Position numbers and translations under genes: made by a program. From DATEOR01 sp035698665 (GTDB lineage: Bacteria; Actinomycetota; Thermoleophilia; Gaiellales; Gaiellaceae), in NCBI GenBank assembly GCA_035698665.1, contig DASSBN010000072.1, positions 1 to 25,987 on the forward strand: DNA of 25,987 bases, given 5' to 3'. Shown here in pieces: positions 13,509-20,453 of the stretch; position 1 is the stretch's first letter, and each line of letters begins with the position of its first letter. The notes under the pieces were generated by a model that saw nothing but the letters and a program-made list of their open reading frames with translations, made no database searches and was not told the DNA's origin.

Positions 13509-14596
13509 ACGACCGGCAGCTGCTGCTCGTCGTTGCGCTTGCGCTCGTGGCCGGCGTCGCCGGGCTCGTCATCGGCCTCGCGAGCTGCACCGGGGACGAC
13601 AGCGCCGCACCGCCGACGGGATCCACGGTCGGGACCCCCGAGGGTCGGGCGCCGTTCCTCGCCCTCCTGCTCCCGGCGGAAACGGACGGCACCGCTCTCG
13701 ACGAGGCGCTTTCCGAGGCCGGCATCGACCACTCCGTGGACACGGCCGAGGACGCTCAGGTGCAGCAGGCCCAGGACGCGCTTCCGCGTGCGTCTGCGAT
13801 TCTCGTCGCGCCTGTGGACGCGTTCGCCGGCGCCGGGATCGTCCAGGCTGCCAAGGACGCCGGCGTCCCCGTCGTCCAGTACGACCGCTTCCCGAGCGCG
13901 GGCCCGCTTCCCGACTACTTCACCGGCTACGACCAGGAGGCGATCGGCAGGATGGAGGGCGAAGGGCTCATTCGCTGCCTCGGCGAGCAGGGAGTCGTCG
14001 ACGGATCGGTCATCACTGTCAACGGGCCGCCGGGCGATCCAACGGCCGATGCGCTCGATCAGGGCTTCCGCGCCGTCCTCCAGACCAAGCCCTTCGTCGA
14101 GCTCGGGCGGGTGCACGCACCGGTCTGGACCGCCGAGGCGGCGCGTCCCGAAGTCGGCGACCTGCTCGATTCGGGCGAAGTCGACGGCGTGCTCGCGACG
14201 AGCGATGCGTATGCGGCGGGCGTGATCGCGGAGTTGCGTGCGCGTAAGCTCGACGGCGTTCCGGTGACAGGGTCCGGCGCATCGGTCGGCGCGATCCAAG
14301 AGATCCTTGCCGGGAACCAGTGCATGACCGTCTATGCCCCCGTAATGCCCGAGGCTCAGGCCGCAGCGCGGTTTGCGGCCGGTATCGCGCAAGGGGTGGT
14401 TCCCGACCTGCAGGACTCGGTCCTCGTCGGCGACCGTCGCGTCCCGGCAGTGCTCTCCCAGCCTGTCGAGATCACCGATGACGTCCAGCTCTTGAACGAC
14501 ACGGTGATCCGTGACGGAGCGATGACGTGGGACGAGATCTGCAGCCGGGCCTACGAGCGCTTCTGCCCACCGGCGAGCCAGCGAGGCGGCGGTTGA
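13505..14596 (+). CDS. solute-binding lipoprotein, sugar-type (periplasmic-binding-protein 4 fold), orphan
   Basis: The 363-residue product has an N-terminal lipoprotein signal: hydrophobic LLLVVALALVAGVAGLVIGL followed by lipobox LASC with Cys28. The rest is a type I two-domain binding fold seen in ribose/xylose-binding proteins (FLALLLPAETDGT, ILVAPVDAFAGAGIVQAAKDAGVPVVQYDR, GVLATSDAYAAGVIAEL). It would sit outside the membrane and bind a sugar or similar compound. The start overlaps the peptidase stop by four bases (GTGA). No ABC permease or ATPase gene is in the window, so its transport partner must lie elsewhere. Confidence 0.85.
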   Translation: MNDRQLLLVVALALVAGVAGLVIGLASCTGDDSAAPPTGSTVGTPEGRAPFLALLLPAETDGTALDEALSEAGIDHSVDTAEDAQVQQAQDALPRASAILVAPVDAFAGAGIVQAAKDAGVPVVQYDRFPSAGPLPDYFTGYDQEAIGRMEGEGLIRCLGEQGVVDGSVITVNGPPGDPTADALDQGFRAVLQTKPFVELGRVHAPVWTAEAARPEVGDLLDSGEVDGVLATSDAYAAGVIAELRARKLDGVPVTGSGASVGAIQEILAGNQCMTVYAPVMPEAQAAARFAAGIAQGVVPDLQDSVLVGDRRVPAVLSQPVEITDDVQLLNDTVIRDGAMTWDEICSRAYERFCPPASQRGGG

Positions 14597-15573
14597 GCCC
14601 GGGGCCCGTGCGCTGGGGCTTCCTCTCGACGGCCAGGATCAACCGGCGGATCCTGGCTGCCGCGGAGAAGTCGAACGCCGCTCTCGTGGTTGCCGTCGCG
14701 AGCCGTGAGGCCGACCGCGCAGAGGCGTACGCCGTCGAGCACGGCATCCCGCGCTCGCACGGGAGCTACGAGGCGCTGCTCGAGGATCCGGAGGTCGACG
14801 CCGTCTACATCTCGCTGCCGAACTCGCTCCACGTCGAGTGGTCGGTCCGTGCGCTCGCAGCGGGCAAGCACGTTCTCTGCGAGAAGCCGCTGACGCGGAG
14901 CCCCGAGGAGGCGGTGGAAGCGTTCGAGGCGGCCGAGCGGGCGGGTCGGATCCTGATGGAGGCTCTCATGTGGCGCCACAGCCCGCAGACGGCGAAGCTC
15001 GTCCAGCTGGTCGAGGGCGGGGTCATCGGCGAGCTCCAGCTCGTCCGGGCGACGTTCAGCTTCCCGCTCGAGGGCCGGCGCAACATCCGTCTCGACCCCG
15101 AGCTCGGCGGCGGCGCGCTCATGGACGTGGGCGCCTACTGCGTCAGCGCCGCCCGCCTCCTCGCCGGCGAGCCGGAACGGGTCTACGGCGAACAGGTCAT
15201 CGGCGACTCGGGTGTGGACACGCTGTTCACGGGCGTGCTGCGCTTCCCACGAGGAGTCCTCGCGGAGATCGACGCGGGCATGCACCTACCGAGACGCGAC
15301 GGCCTCGAAGTTGTCGGAACCGAGGGCTCCCTCGTCATCGCGGATCCCTGGCTCGCCCAGCGGCTCGTCCTGCACCTGCGTCGGGGGGAGAGCCGCGAGG
15401 AGATAGCCCTGCCGCCCGCGGATCCTTTCCGGCTCGAGCTGGAGAACATGTGCGCCGCGATCGTGGGAGAGGCCGAGCCCCTCCTGGGGCGCGACGACGC
15501 GGTCGGCCAGGCCCGTGCCCTCGATGCGCTTTACCAGTCGGCCGACGAGGGCGCCCCCGTCACGCTTTCGTGA
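14593..15573 (+). CDS. Gfo/Idh/MocA family oxidoreductase
   Basis: The 326-residue product has an N-terminal NAD(P)-binding domain (VRWGFLSTARINRRI) with the family signature LCEKPLTRSPEEAVEAF (EKP at 97-99), then a C-terminal sheet domain typical of sugar dehydrogenases. MWRHSPQTAKLVQLVEGGVIGELQLV is the usual motif behind the EKP region. It is cytoplasmic and probably oxidises or reduces a sugar or inositol-like compound. The TTG start overlaps the lipoprotein stop by four bases (TTGA); GTG at 14608 is an alternative. Placement after a sugar-type binding protein suggests both handle the same compound. Confidence 0.85.
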   Translation: MSPGPVRWGFLSTARINRRILAAAEKSNAALVVAVASREADRAEAYAVEHGIPRSHGSYEALLEDPEVDAVYISLPNSLHVEWSVRALAAGKHVLCEKPLTRSPEEAVEAFEAAERAGRILMEALMWRHSPQTAKLVQLVEGGVIGELQLVRATFSFPLEGRRNIRLDPELGGGALMDVGAYCVSAARLLAGEPERVYGEQVIGDSGVDTLFTGVLRFPRGVLAEIDAGMHLPRRDGLEVVGTEGSLVIADPWLAQRLVLHLRRGESREEIALPPADPFRLELENMCAAIVGEAEPLLGRDDAVGQARALDALYQSADEGAPVTLS

Positions 15574-15574
15574 C

Positions 15575-16492
15575 TCAGCCGTTCCTGAGGCCGCGCGTGT
15601 CGACGACGCGGAAGTCAGAGCCCTTGACCTGCCCGAGCGTGTGCAGCTGGTCGTTGTCCCAGCCCGCGTCCGGCGTCCCGGTGAGGTACCAGCTCGTGCC
15701 GTTGTCGGCCACGATCATCCCGTAGCGCTTGAGGGCCTTGAGGACGACGCGGGCCTGGTACGGGAACTTGGCCACCGGATAGTTGGAGCGCAGGCGCAGC
15801 CGCAGGCCCATCGGCGGGAGCGCCTTGCTCGTCCGGCTCGAGGCGAAGTGGCGCGCCGGGTAGACGTAGGCGCGTCGTGACCGGCTGACCGTGAAGCGGA
15901 TCGCGTGGTCGATGTGCCCGGCCGCGACCTCCTCGTAGCGAACCAGCCCCGGCAGGATGGGGAGGCCCGCCGCGTCGGCCGACGTCCAGCCGCGCGGACG
16001 CAGCGCGTTCGAGGTCAGGTTCCAGATCGCACCGGAGCCCGCGCTCCACGGCGTGGGGTAGAGGGCAAAGAGCTCGTAGAGCGTGCACGAGTCCGAGTCG
16101 ACGATGATCGCGTGGCGGTCGCCGTCCGAGTGGTCGCCGCCCTCGATCGCCACCCCGTCCGGGATCGGATACGGGCCGGCGTCGCTCTCGTCGTCGTAGT
16201 AGAAGTCGACCGCGGACGCCGGCTGCGCGGACGTGACCACGGTGATCGGAATCCCGATGGGTGCGCCCTCGTAGAGCCCCGAGCCGAAGTCCGCGTGCAC
16301 GGGTAGGCGTGCGCCGATTGCGTCCACGATCTTCTTCGAGTCCGAGCGGAGCGGAAGGTTGGCGACCGGCTTGTTCCAGACGTTCGTATCCCGGAAGAGC
16401 GGGCAGCCCGGCGCATCGGGAAGCGGCACCGGAGCCGCCACCGCGGGAGCGGCGAGGACGACGGCTGCTGCGACCGCGGCAAGAAATCTCAC
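15575..16492 (-). CDS. secreted protein of unknown function, conserved actinobacterial type
   Basis: The 305-residue product starts MRFLAAVAAAVVLAAPAVAAPVP, a Sec signal peptide ending near residue 20. The mature part is Gly/Asp/Tyr-rich: VDFYYDDESDAGPYPIPDGVAIEGG, DRHAIIVDSDSCTLYELFALYP, SNALRPRGWTSADAAGLPILPGLVRYEEVAAG, HAIRFTVSRSRRAYVYPARHFAS, and KRYGMIVADNGTSWYL near the end. It looks like an all-beta extracellular protein, possibly polysaccharide-related, and I cannot name the activity. The start is GTG at 16492. A hairpin lies between it and the cysteine operon upstream on the same strand. Its own promoter was not found. Confidence 0.7.
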   Translation of the reverse strand: MRFLAAVAAAVVLAAPAVAAPVPLPDAPGCPLFRDTNVWNKPVANLPLRSDSKKIVDAIGARLPVHADFGSGLYEGAPIGIPITVVTSAQPASAVDFYYDDESDAGPYPIPDGVAIEGGDHSDGDRHAIIVDSDSCTLYELFALYPTPWSAGSGAIWNLTSNALRPRGWTSADAAGLPILPGLVRYEEVAAGHIDHAIRFTVSRSRRAYVYPARHFASSRTSKALPPMGLRLRLRSNYPVAKFPYQARVVLKALKRYGMIVADNGTSWYLTGTPDAGWDNDQLHTLGQVKGSDFRVVDTRGLRNG

Positions 16493-16514
16493 GCTTGTGT
16501 TGTCGTCGCACTCC

Positions 16515-16536
16515 GGCGAGGGATCAATCCCTCGCC
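16515..16536 (-). terminator. hairpin between the cysteine operon and the secreted-protein gene, possible terminator
   Basis: GGCGAGGGAT (16515-16524) pairs perfectly with ATCCCTCGCC (16527-16536) around a two-base CA centre. It starts seven bases after the JAMM stop on the minus strand. No U-run follows, so a rho-independent mechanism is doubtful; it could also attenuate or protect mRNA ends. Confidence 0.5.
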
Positions 16537-16543
16537 CTGCTAG

Positions 16544-16915
16544 CTAGTCGATCGGATCGGGCTCGATCCGGCCGTCGGCGATCCGCCAGCCCGCGAGCTC
16601 GCCTGTGTGCAGCGACAGGATGAGGTACGGCTTGCCCTCCCAGAGGCCGATGTTCTCGACGTCCGTCCGCGACGGGCGCGGCGGGCTCGAGACGTGCGAG
16701 TGGAAGACGGCGAGCTCGTAGCCCTCGTCCTCGAGAAACCACGTGTCCGGCGGCACTTCGAGCTCGTAGCGGTAGGGGCTCTCGGAGAGGTTCCTCCCGG
16801 GGATGTAGCGCTCGGCCTCGCCGTCCCTGAAGACGACGACCCCGCAGGCCTCGTTCGGGCTTTCCGCCTCGGCGTGCTCGACGAGCGCCGAGCGCACCGC
16901 CGGCGGGACTACCAC
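16544..16915 (-). CDS. mec: Mec-like JAMM/MPN+ metalloprotease (CysO-cysteine hydrolase)
   Basis: The 123-residue product has the full JAMM site: Glu22 (ESPNEACGVVVF) and HSHVSSPPRPSRTD (His72, His74, Ser82, Asp85), that is E...HxHx7Sx2D. In mycobacteria the family member Mec+ releases cysteine from the CysO-cysteine adduct by cutting after the CysO diglycine. Gene order and overlap support this role: it starts at GTG 16915, seven bases inside the cysteine synthase gene. A wider role, trimming the fused CysO-CysM precursor, is inference. It is cytoplasmic and zinc-dependent by homology. Confidence 0.85.
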   Translation of the reverse strand: MVVPPAVRSALVEHAEAESPNEACGVVVFRDGEAERYIPGRNLSESPYRYELEVPPDTWFLEDEGYELAVFHSHVSSPPRPSRTDVENIGLWEGKPYLILSLHTGELAGWRIADGRIEPDPID

Positions 16916-18111
16916 CAGAGGTGGTCTTCCATCGACCGCGCGCCCTCCGTCCAGAAGTCGGCGGAGAGGTACTTCCAGCCCGCGTCCGCGAGCACCGCGA
17001 CGACGACGGCATCCTCTTCGAGCTCGGCTGCGATCCGGCGCGCGACGTGGATGACAGCGCCCGACGAGACGCCCGCGAAGATGCCCTCGCGGTCGAGGAG
17101 GGCGCGAAGGCCGGTGACCGACTCGTCGTTGGAGACGAGGATCTTCCGGTCGAGCTTCGAGACGTCGAGAACCGGCGGGACGTAGCCGTCGGCGAGCGAA
17201 CGCAGGCCGTACACGAGGTCGCCCTGGAAGGGCTCCGCCGCCGCGACGAGCACGTCGGGGAAGGACTCGCGCAGGCGCTCCCCGGCGCCCATGAGCGTGC
17301 CGCCGGTACCGAGACCGGCGACGAAGGCGTCGACGCGCGGAAGCGCCTCGGCGATCTCCGCGCCGGTGCCCTCGTAGTGTGCGCGCGGATTCGCCTCGTT
17401 CGCGTACTGGTTGAGCATGAAGTAGCGCGAGTCGGTCTCGGCCAGGCGCAGCGCCTGGCGGACGGCGCCGTTGGAGCCCTCGCTCCCGGGCGAGAAGACG
17501 ATCTCGGCGCCGTAGAGCTCGAGCATGCGGACGCGCTCGGGCGTCGAGCTCTCCGGGAGGACGCAGGTGAGTGGGTAGCCCTTGAGCTTCGCCACCATCG
17601 CGAGCGAGATGCCGGTGTTGCCGCTCGTCGGCTCGAGGAGGACGCGGCCCGGCTCGAGCTCGCCCGAGGCCTCTGCGGCCTCGACCATCGCCTTCGCGAT
17701 GCGGTCCTTGATCGAGCCGGTCGGGTTCTGTCCTTCGAGCTTCGCGTAGAGGCGTGCTCCTCCTTGCGGGCTTAAACGAGCGAGCTCGACGATCGGCGTG
17801 CGGCCGATCGCCTCGAGAAGCGACGGGGTGAGCGTCTGCTCGCCCCCGGCCATGGCGGGGAGGAGGATGACCGATGTGCCTTCGCCCACCGGCGTGTCCA
17901 GCCCGTCGAGGGTGCGGACGTCCTCGTTGTTCACGTAGACGTTCACGAAGGGCGCGATCTCGTTCCCGTTCTCGAGCACCTGGTGGCCGAGCCCGGGGAA
18001 CCGTTCCGCCAGGTCGCCGAGCAGCTCGCGGACGGTCGAGCCGGCTGCGTCGACCTCCCGTGCACCTCCGACGGCGTCGCGGAGCGTGGGTGGGATGCGG
18101 ACGCGGGTCAC
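16909..18111 (-). CDS. cysM: fused CysO-like sulfur carrier and CysM-like cysteine synthase
   Basis: One 400-residue frame holds two proteins that are separate in mycobacteria. Residues 1-90 are a ubiquitin-like carrier (VTRVRIPPTLRDAV, FVNVYVNNEDVR, TSVILLPAMAGG) with its diglycine at 89-90. Residues 92-400 are a PLP-dependent cysteine synthase: NPTGSIKDR with PLP Lys135, EPTSGNTGIS, GLGTGGTLMGAG, Arg304 (VYGLR, equivalent to the O-phosphoserine-binding Arg of mycobacterial CysM) and a CysM-type end (DAGWKYLSADFW...MEDHLWW). The join is GG-EQTLTPSLLEAIG with no linker and no stop. GTG at 18111 overlaps the upstream stop by four bases. The product should make cysteine from O-phosphoserine and a carrier-bound sulfur. 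Confidence 0.9.
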   Translation of the reverse strand: MTRVRIPPTLRDAVGGAREVDAAGSTVRELLGDLAERFPGLGHQVLENGNEIAPFVNVYVNNEDVRTLDGLDTPVGEGTSVILLPAMAGGEQTLTPSLLEAIGRTPIVELARLSPQGGARLYAKLEGQNPTGSIKDRIAKAMVEAAEASGELEPGRVLLEPTSGNTGISLAMVAKLKGYPLTCVLPESSTPERVRMLELYGAEIVFSPGSEGSNGAVRQALRLAETDSRYFMLNQYANEANPRAHYEGTGAEIAEALPRVDAFVAGLGTGGTLMGAGERLRESFPDVLVAAAEPFQGDLVYGLRSLADGYVPPVLDVSKLDRKILVSNDESVTGLRALLDREGIFAGVSSGAVIHVARRIAAELEEDAVVVAVLADAGWKYLSADFWTEGARSMEDHLWW

Positions 18112-19283
18112 GCGACGTGCGTCCTTCCGCCCTGGCAGAACTCGACGTAGTCGATGTAGCTCGTGATCGTGGGGCTCTCGCCGCAAACCGGGCAGTCCGG
18201 GTCGCGGCGCAGGGAGATCTCGGTGAACGTGCCGTCGAGCGCATCGAACATCTGCAGGCGGCCGACGAGCGGGTCGCCGATGCCGAGCGCGAGCTTCAGC
18301 GCTTCGTTCGCCTGGAGCGAGCCGACGACACCCGGGAGGACGCCGAGCACTCCGCCTTCGGCGCAGCTCGGGGCGAGCTCCGGGGGAGGCGGCTGCGGGA
18401 AGAGGCAGCGGTAGCACGGGCCTTCGTGCGGCTTGAAGACCGTCACCTGGCCCTCGAAGCGGAAGATCGAGCCGTGCACGACCGGGATGCCGTGCCACAC
18501 AGATGCGTCGTTCAGGAGGTAGCGCGTTGGGAAGTTGTCGGCGCCGTCCACGATCACGTCCCAGCCCTCGCCGAGGATGCGGTCGATGTTCTCGGACGTG
18601 AGCCTCTCCTTGAACACCTTCACGGTGACGTCAGGGTTCAGCGCCTCGATTGTCCGCTTGGCCGACTCGGCCTTGGACTCGCCGAGACGGTCGGTCGAGT
18701 GGACGATCTGGCGCTGAAGGTTGGTCTCGTCGACCGCGTCGTCGTCGACGATCCCGAGCGTGCCGACGCCTGCGGCGGCGAGGTAGAGCGAGGCCGGCGA
18801 GCCGAGCCCGCCTGCGCCGATCAAGAGGATCCGCGACTCGAGGAGCTTGAGCTGGCCCTCCTCGCCGACCTCCGGAATCAGGAGGTGCCGGCTGTAGCGG
18901 CGGCGCTTGGCGGCGTCGAGCGCCTCCGGGACCTCGTAGGGGAGGCCGTTTCGCTTCCAGTCCGTGAAGCCGCCGGCGAGAGAGACGACGCTCTCGTACC
19001 CGAGCTCTTCGAGCGTCTTGGCGGCAAACGCGGAGCGGTTTCCGGCTGCGCAGTAGAGGAGCACCTTGCTCGACTTGTCCGGGACGGCGCGCTCGATCCG
19101 CGACTCCAGGTTGCCGCGCGGCACGTGGATCGCGCGCGGGAGGTGGCCTTCGTCCCACTCGTCGCGCTCGCGAACGTCCACCACGGCCACCGAGCTCTCG
19201 GAGAGGAGCTCCTGCGCCTCGGCGGCGTCGACCTCGTCGATCTCGGACTTGGTCTGCTGGAGGAGCTCGCGATAGGTCGCCAT
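18108..19283 (-). CDS. rhodanese-E1 fusion: MoeZ-like adenylyltransferase/sulfurtransferase
   Basis: The 391-residue product has a rhodanese domain first (about 20-118; active Cys78 in CAAGNRSAF) and a ThiF/MoeB E1 domain second (about 125-390). The E1 domain shows GAGGLGSP at 156-163, RQIVHSTDRLGESKAESA, zinc Cys pairs 290/293 and 364/367, and catalytic-type Cys307 in SCAEGGVLGVLPG. It adenylates the C-terminus of a ubiquitin-like carrier and loads sulfur from a persulfide to form a thiocarboxylate. In the well-known MoeZ/MOCS3 type the rhodanese is C-terminal, so the order here is reversed. It is the first gene of the cysteine operon. Confidence 0.9.
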   Translation of the reverse strand: MATYRELLQQTKSEIDEVDAAEAQELLSESSVAVVDVRERDEWDEGHLPRAIHVPRGNLESRIERAVPDKSSKVLLYCAAGNRSAFAAKTLEELGYESVVSLAGGFTDWKRNGLPYEVPEALDAAKRRRYSRHLLIPEVGEEGQLKLLESRILLIGAGGLGSPASLYLAAAGVGTLGIVDDDAVDETNLQRQIVHSTDRLGESKAESAKRTIEALNPDVTVKVFKERLTSENIDRILGEGWDVIVDGADNFPTRYLLNDASVWHGIPVVHGSIFRFEGQVTVFKPHEGPCYRCLFPQPPPPELAPSCAEGGVLGVLPGVVGSLQANEALKLALGIGDPLVGRLQMFDALDGTFTEISLRRDPDCPVCGESPTITSYIDYVEFCQGGRTHVA

Positions 19284-19293
19284 AACTTCACGA

Positions 19294-19299
19294 AATATA
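19294..19299 (-). promoter_or_regulatory. probable -10 box (TATATT) of the cysteine operon
   Basis: TATATT on the minus strand lies ten bases before the ATG at 19283, in a locally A/T-rich stretch. GTGAAG overlaps the leader. No convincing -35 or T-box/riboswitch structure fits in the 62-base gap to the divergent TPR gene. Confidence 0.45.
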
Positions 19300-19333
19300 G
19301 CAACTTGACCTCGGGCGCCAGGCGTGCTCGGGC

Positions 19334-19339
19334 TACGCT
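19334..19339 (+). promoter_or_regulatory. -10 box (TACGCT), leaderless-type promoter
   Basis: TACGCT is followed by six bases and then the GTG at 19346. Confidence 0.45.
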
Positions 19340-19345
19340 CGGCAG

Positions 19346-20314
19346 GTGTCAGCGCGCACCCGCATCCGGCTGATCGTCGGCGTTTTAGCCCTGGTTGCCG
19401 CCGCGGTCGTCGCCGGGGTCGCGCTGCTCGGACGCGGCGATTCGAGCCCGGATCTCAAGCCCCCGGTTCTCGAGCTGAGCGTGATCCTCGGAGACGATGC
19501 CGAGGCCCAGGCCCTGCGGGCCGCGGAGCGTGCCTACGACAGCGGGCGGACGGAGGAAGCGCGCTCGCAGTTCGCCGCCGTGCTGCGCGACCACCCGGAT
19601 TCCGTCGAGGCCGCGGTCGGCGCGGCGATCGCGTCGTGGCCGGACGGTACCCTCGGGCGCCTGCGGGAGCTCGAGGCCTCGCACCCCGAGAGTGCGCTCG
19701 TCCGTCTCCACCTGGGCCTTGTGCTCTACGCCGAGGGGCAGCAGGGAGAAGCGGCGGCCGAGTGGCGAAAGGCTGTCGCGGTCGAGCCCGATTCGCAGTC
19801 GGCGGTGCGTGCGGGGGATCTCCTGCACCCCGACATGGCGCCGGGGCTGCCCTCGTTCTTCACCACCCTCCGGGCGCCCGACGAGCTCGCCGGCAAGACG
19901 CCGCAGGAACAGCTCGACGCCCTCGAGCAGGCGGCGCGCCAGGGCGGCGACGCGGACGATTGGATCCTCTACGGAACTGCGCTGCAACGGGTCGGCAAGC
20001 CGCTCTCGGCACGGAACGCGTTCGACCACGCACTCGAGCTCGCCCCCGACCGGCTGGACGCGAAGGTGGCGGCTGCGGTCGGGCGGTTCGACAAGGACGA
20101 TCCCTCTGCGGCGTTCTCGCGCCTCGGGCCGCTGGCCCGCGACAATCCCGACTCCGCCCTCGTCCGTTTCCACCTCGGAGTCCTCCTTCTCTGGATCCGA
20201 GACGTGGAGGACGCGCGCACTCAGCTCGAAAGAGCCGAAGCTACCAGGCCCGAAAGTTCCTACAGCCGGGAAGCAAAATCGCTCCTTTCCCGTCTTGAAA
20301 ACATTGGGACCTAA
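19346..20314 (+). CDS. membrane-anchored TPR-repeat protein
   Basis: The 322-residue product starts MSARTRIRLIVGVLALVAAA and has one N-terminal helix (about 7-29). The remainder carries several helical TPR-like units: AERAYDSGRTEEARSQFAAVLRDHPDS, VRLHLGLVLYAEGQQGEAAAEWRKAVAVEPDS, LYGTALQRVGKPLSARNAFDHALELAPDR, and FHLGVLLLWIRDVEDARTQLERAEATRPES near the end. TPRs bind other proteins; here the repeats would face the outside of the membrane, judging by the short Arg-rich N-terminus. Its partners are unknown. Divergent from the cysteine operon; the rpoD-type gene lies 138 bases downstream. Confidence 0.8.
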   Translation: MSARTRIRLIVGVLALVAAAVVAGVALLGRGDSSPDLKPPVLELSVILGDDAEAQALRAAERAYDSGRTEEARSQFAAVLRDHPDSVEAAVGAAIASWPDGTLGRLRELEASHPESALVRLHLGLVLYAEGQQGEAAAEWRKAVAVEPDSQSAVRAGDLLHPDMAPGLPSFFTTLRAPDELAGKTPQEQLDALEQAARQGGDADDWILYGTALQRVGKPLSARNAFDHALELAPDRLDAKVAAAVGRFDKDDPSAAFSRLGPLARDNPDSALVRFHLGVLLLWIRDVEDARTQLERAEATRPESSYSREAKSLLSRLENIGT

Positions 20315-20394
20315 CGCCTAACAAATAGTCCAGTCGGCCCATGGCGAACTGTCCGGTCGCCGTGCAAGAGTCGCGCCACACAAGCGTGGGATCC

Positions 20395-20453
20395 GGCACG
20401 AAGTGCCGTTGACAAATCCAGGGCCGTCAATACGGTCAGAGAAGGGGGTCAGT
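20395..20453 (+). promoter_or_regulatory. promoter of the sigma factor gene with upstream inverted repeat
   Basis: TTGACA (20409-20414) and TACGGT (20431-20436) are separated by 16 bases, the only near-consensus -35/-10 pair I find in the window. GGCAC-GAA-GTGCC (20395-20407) lies directly before the -35, as an operator or the end of another structure. AAGGGGG (20442-20448) precedes the TTG at 20453 as ribosome binding site. Confidence 0.65.

Noticed and set aside
16515..16536. The perfect hairpin as a definite rho-independent terminator
   Set aside because: No U-run follows on the minus strand, so it is listed only as a possible terminator or processing hairpin.
16916..18244. A 566-residue frame joining the JAMM protease with upstream sequence
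   Set aside because: Upstream of GTG 16915 the frame is a shadow of the cysteine synthase gene and encodes no domain. Only the last 123 residues are a protein. By contrast the CysO-CysM fusion is a true same-frame join of two recognisable domains.
19305..19310. TTGACC as a -35 for the TPR gene
   Set aside because: It lies 23 bases before the TACGCT box, too far for a normal -35/-10 spacing.
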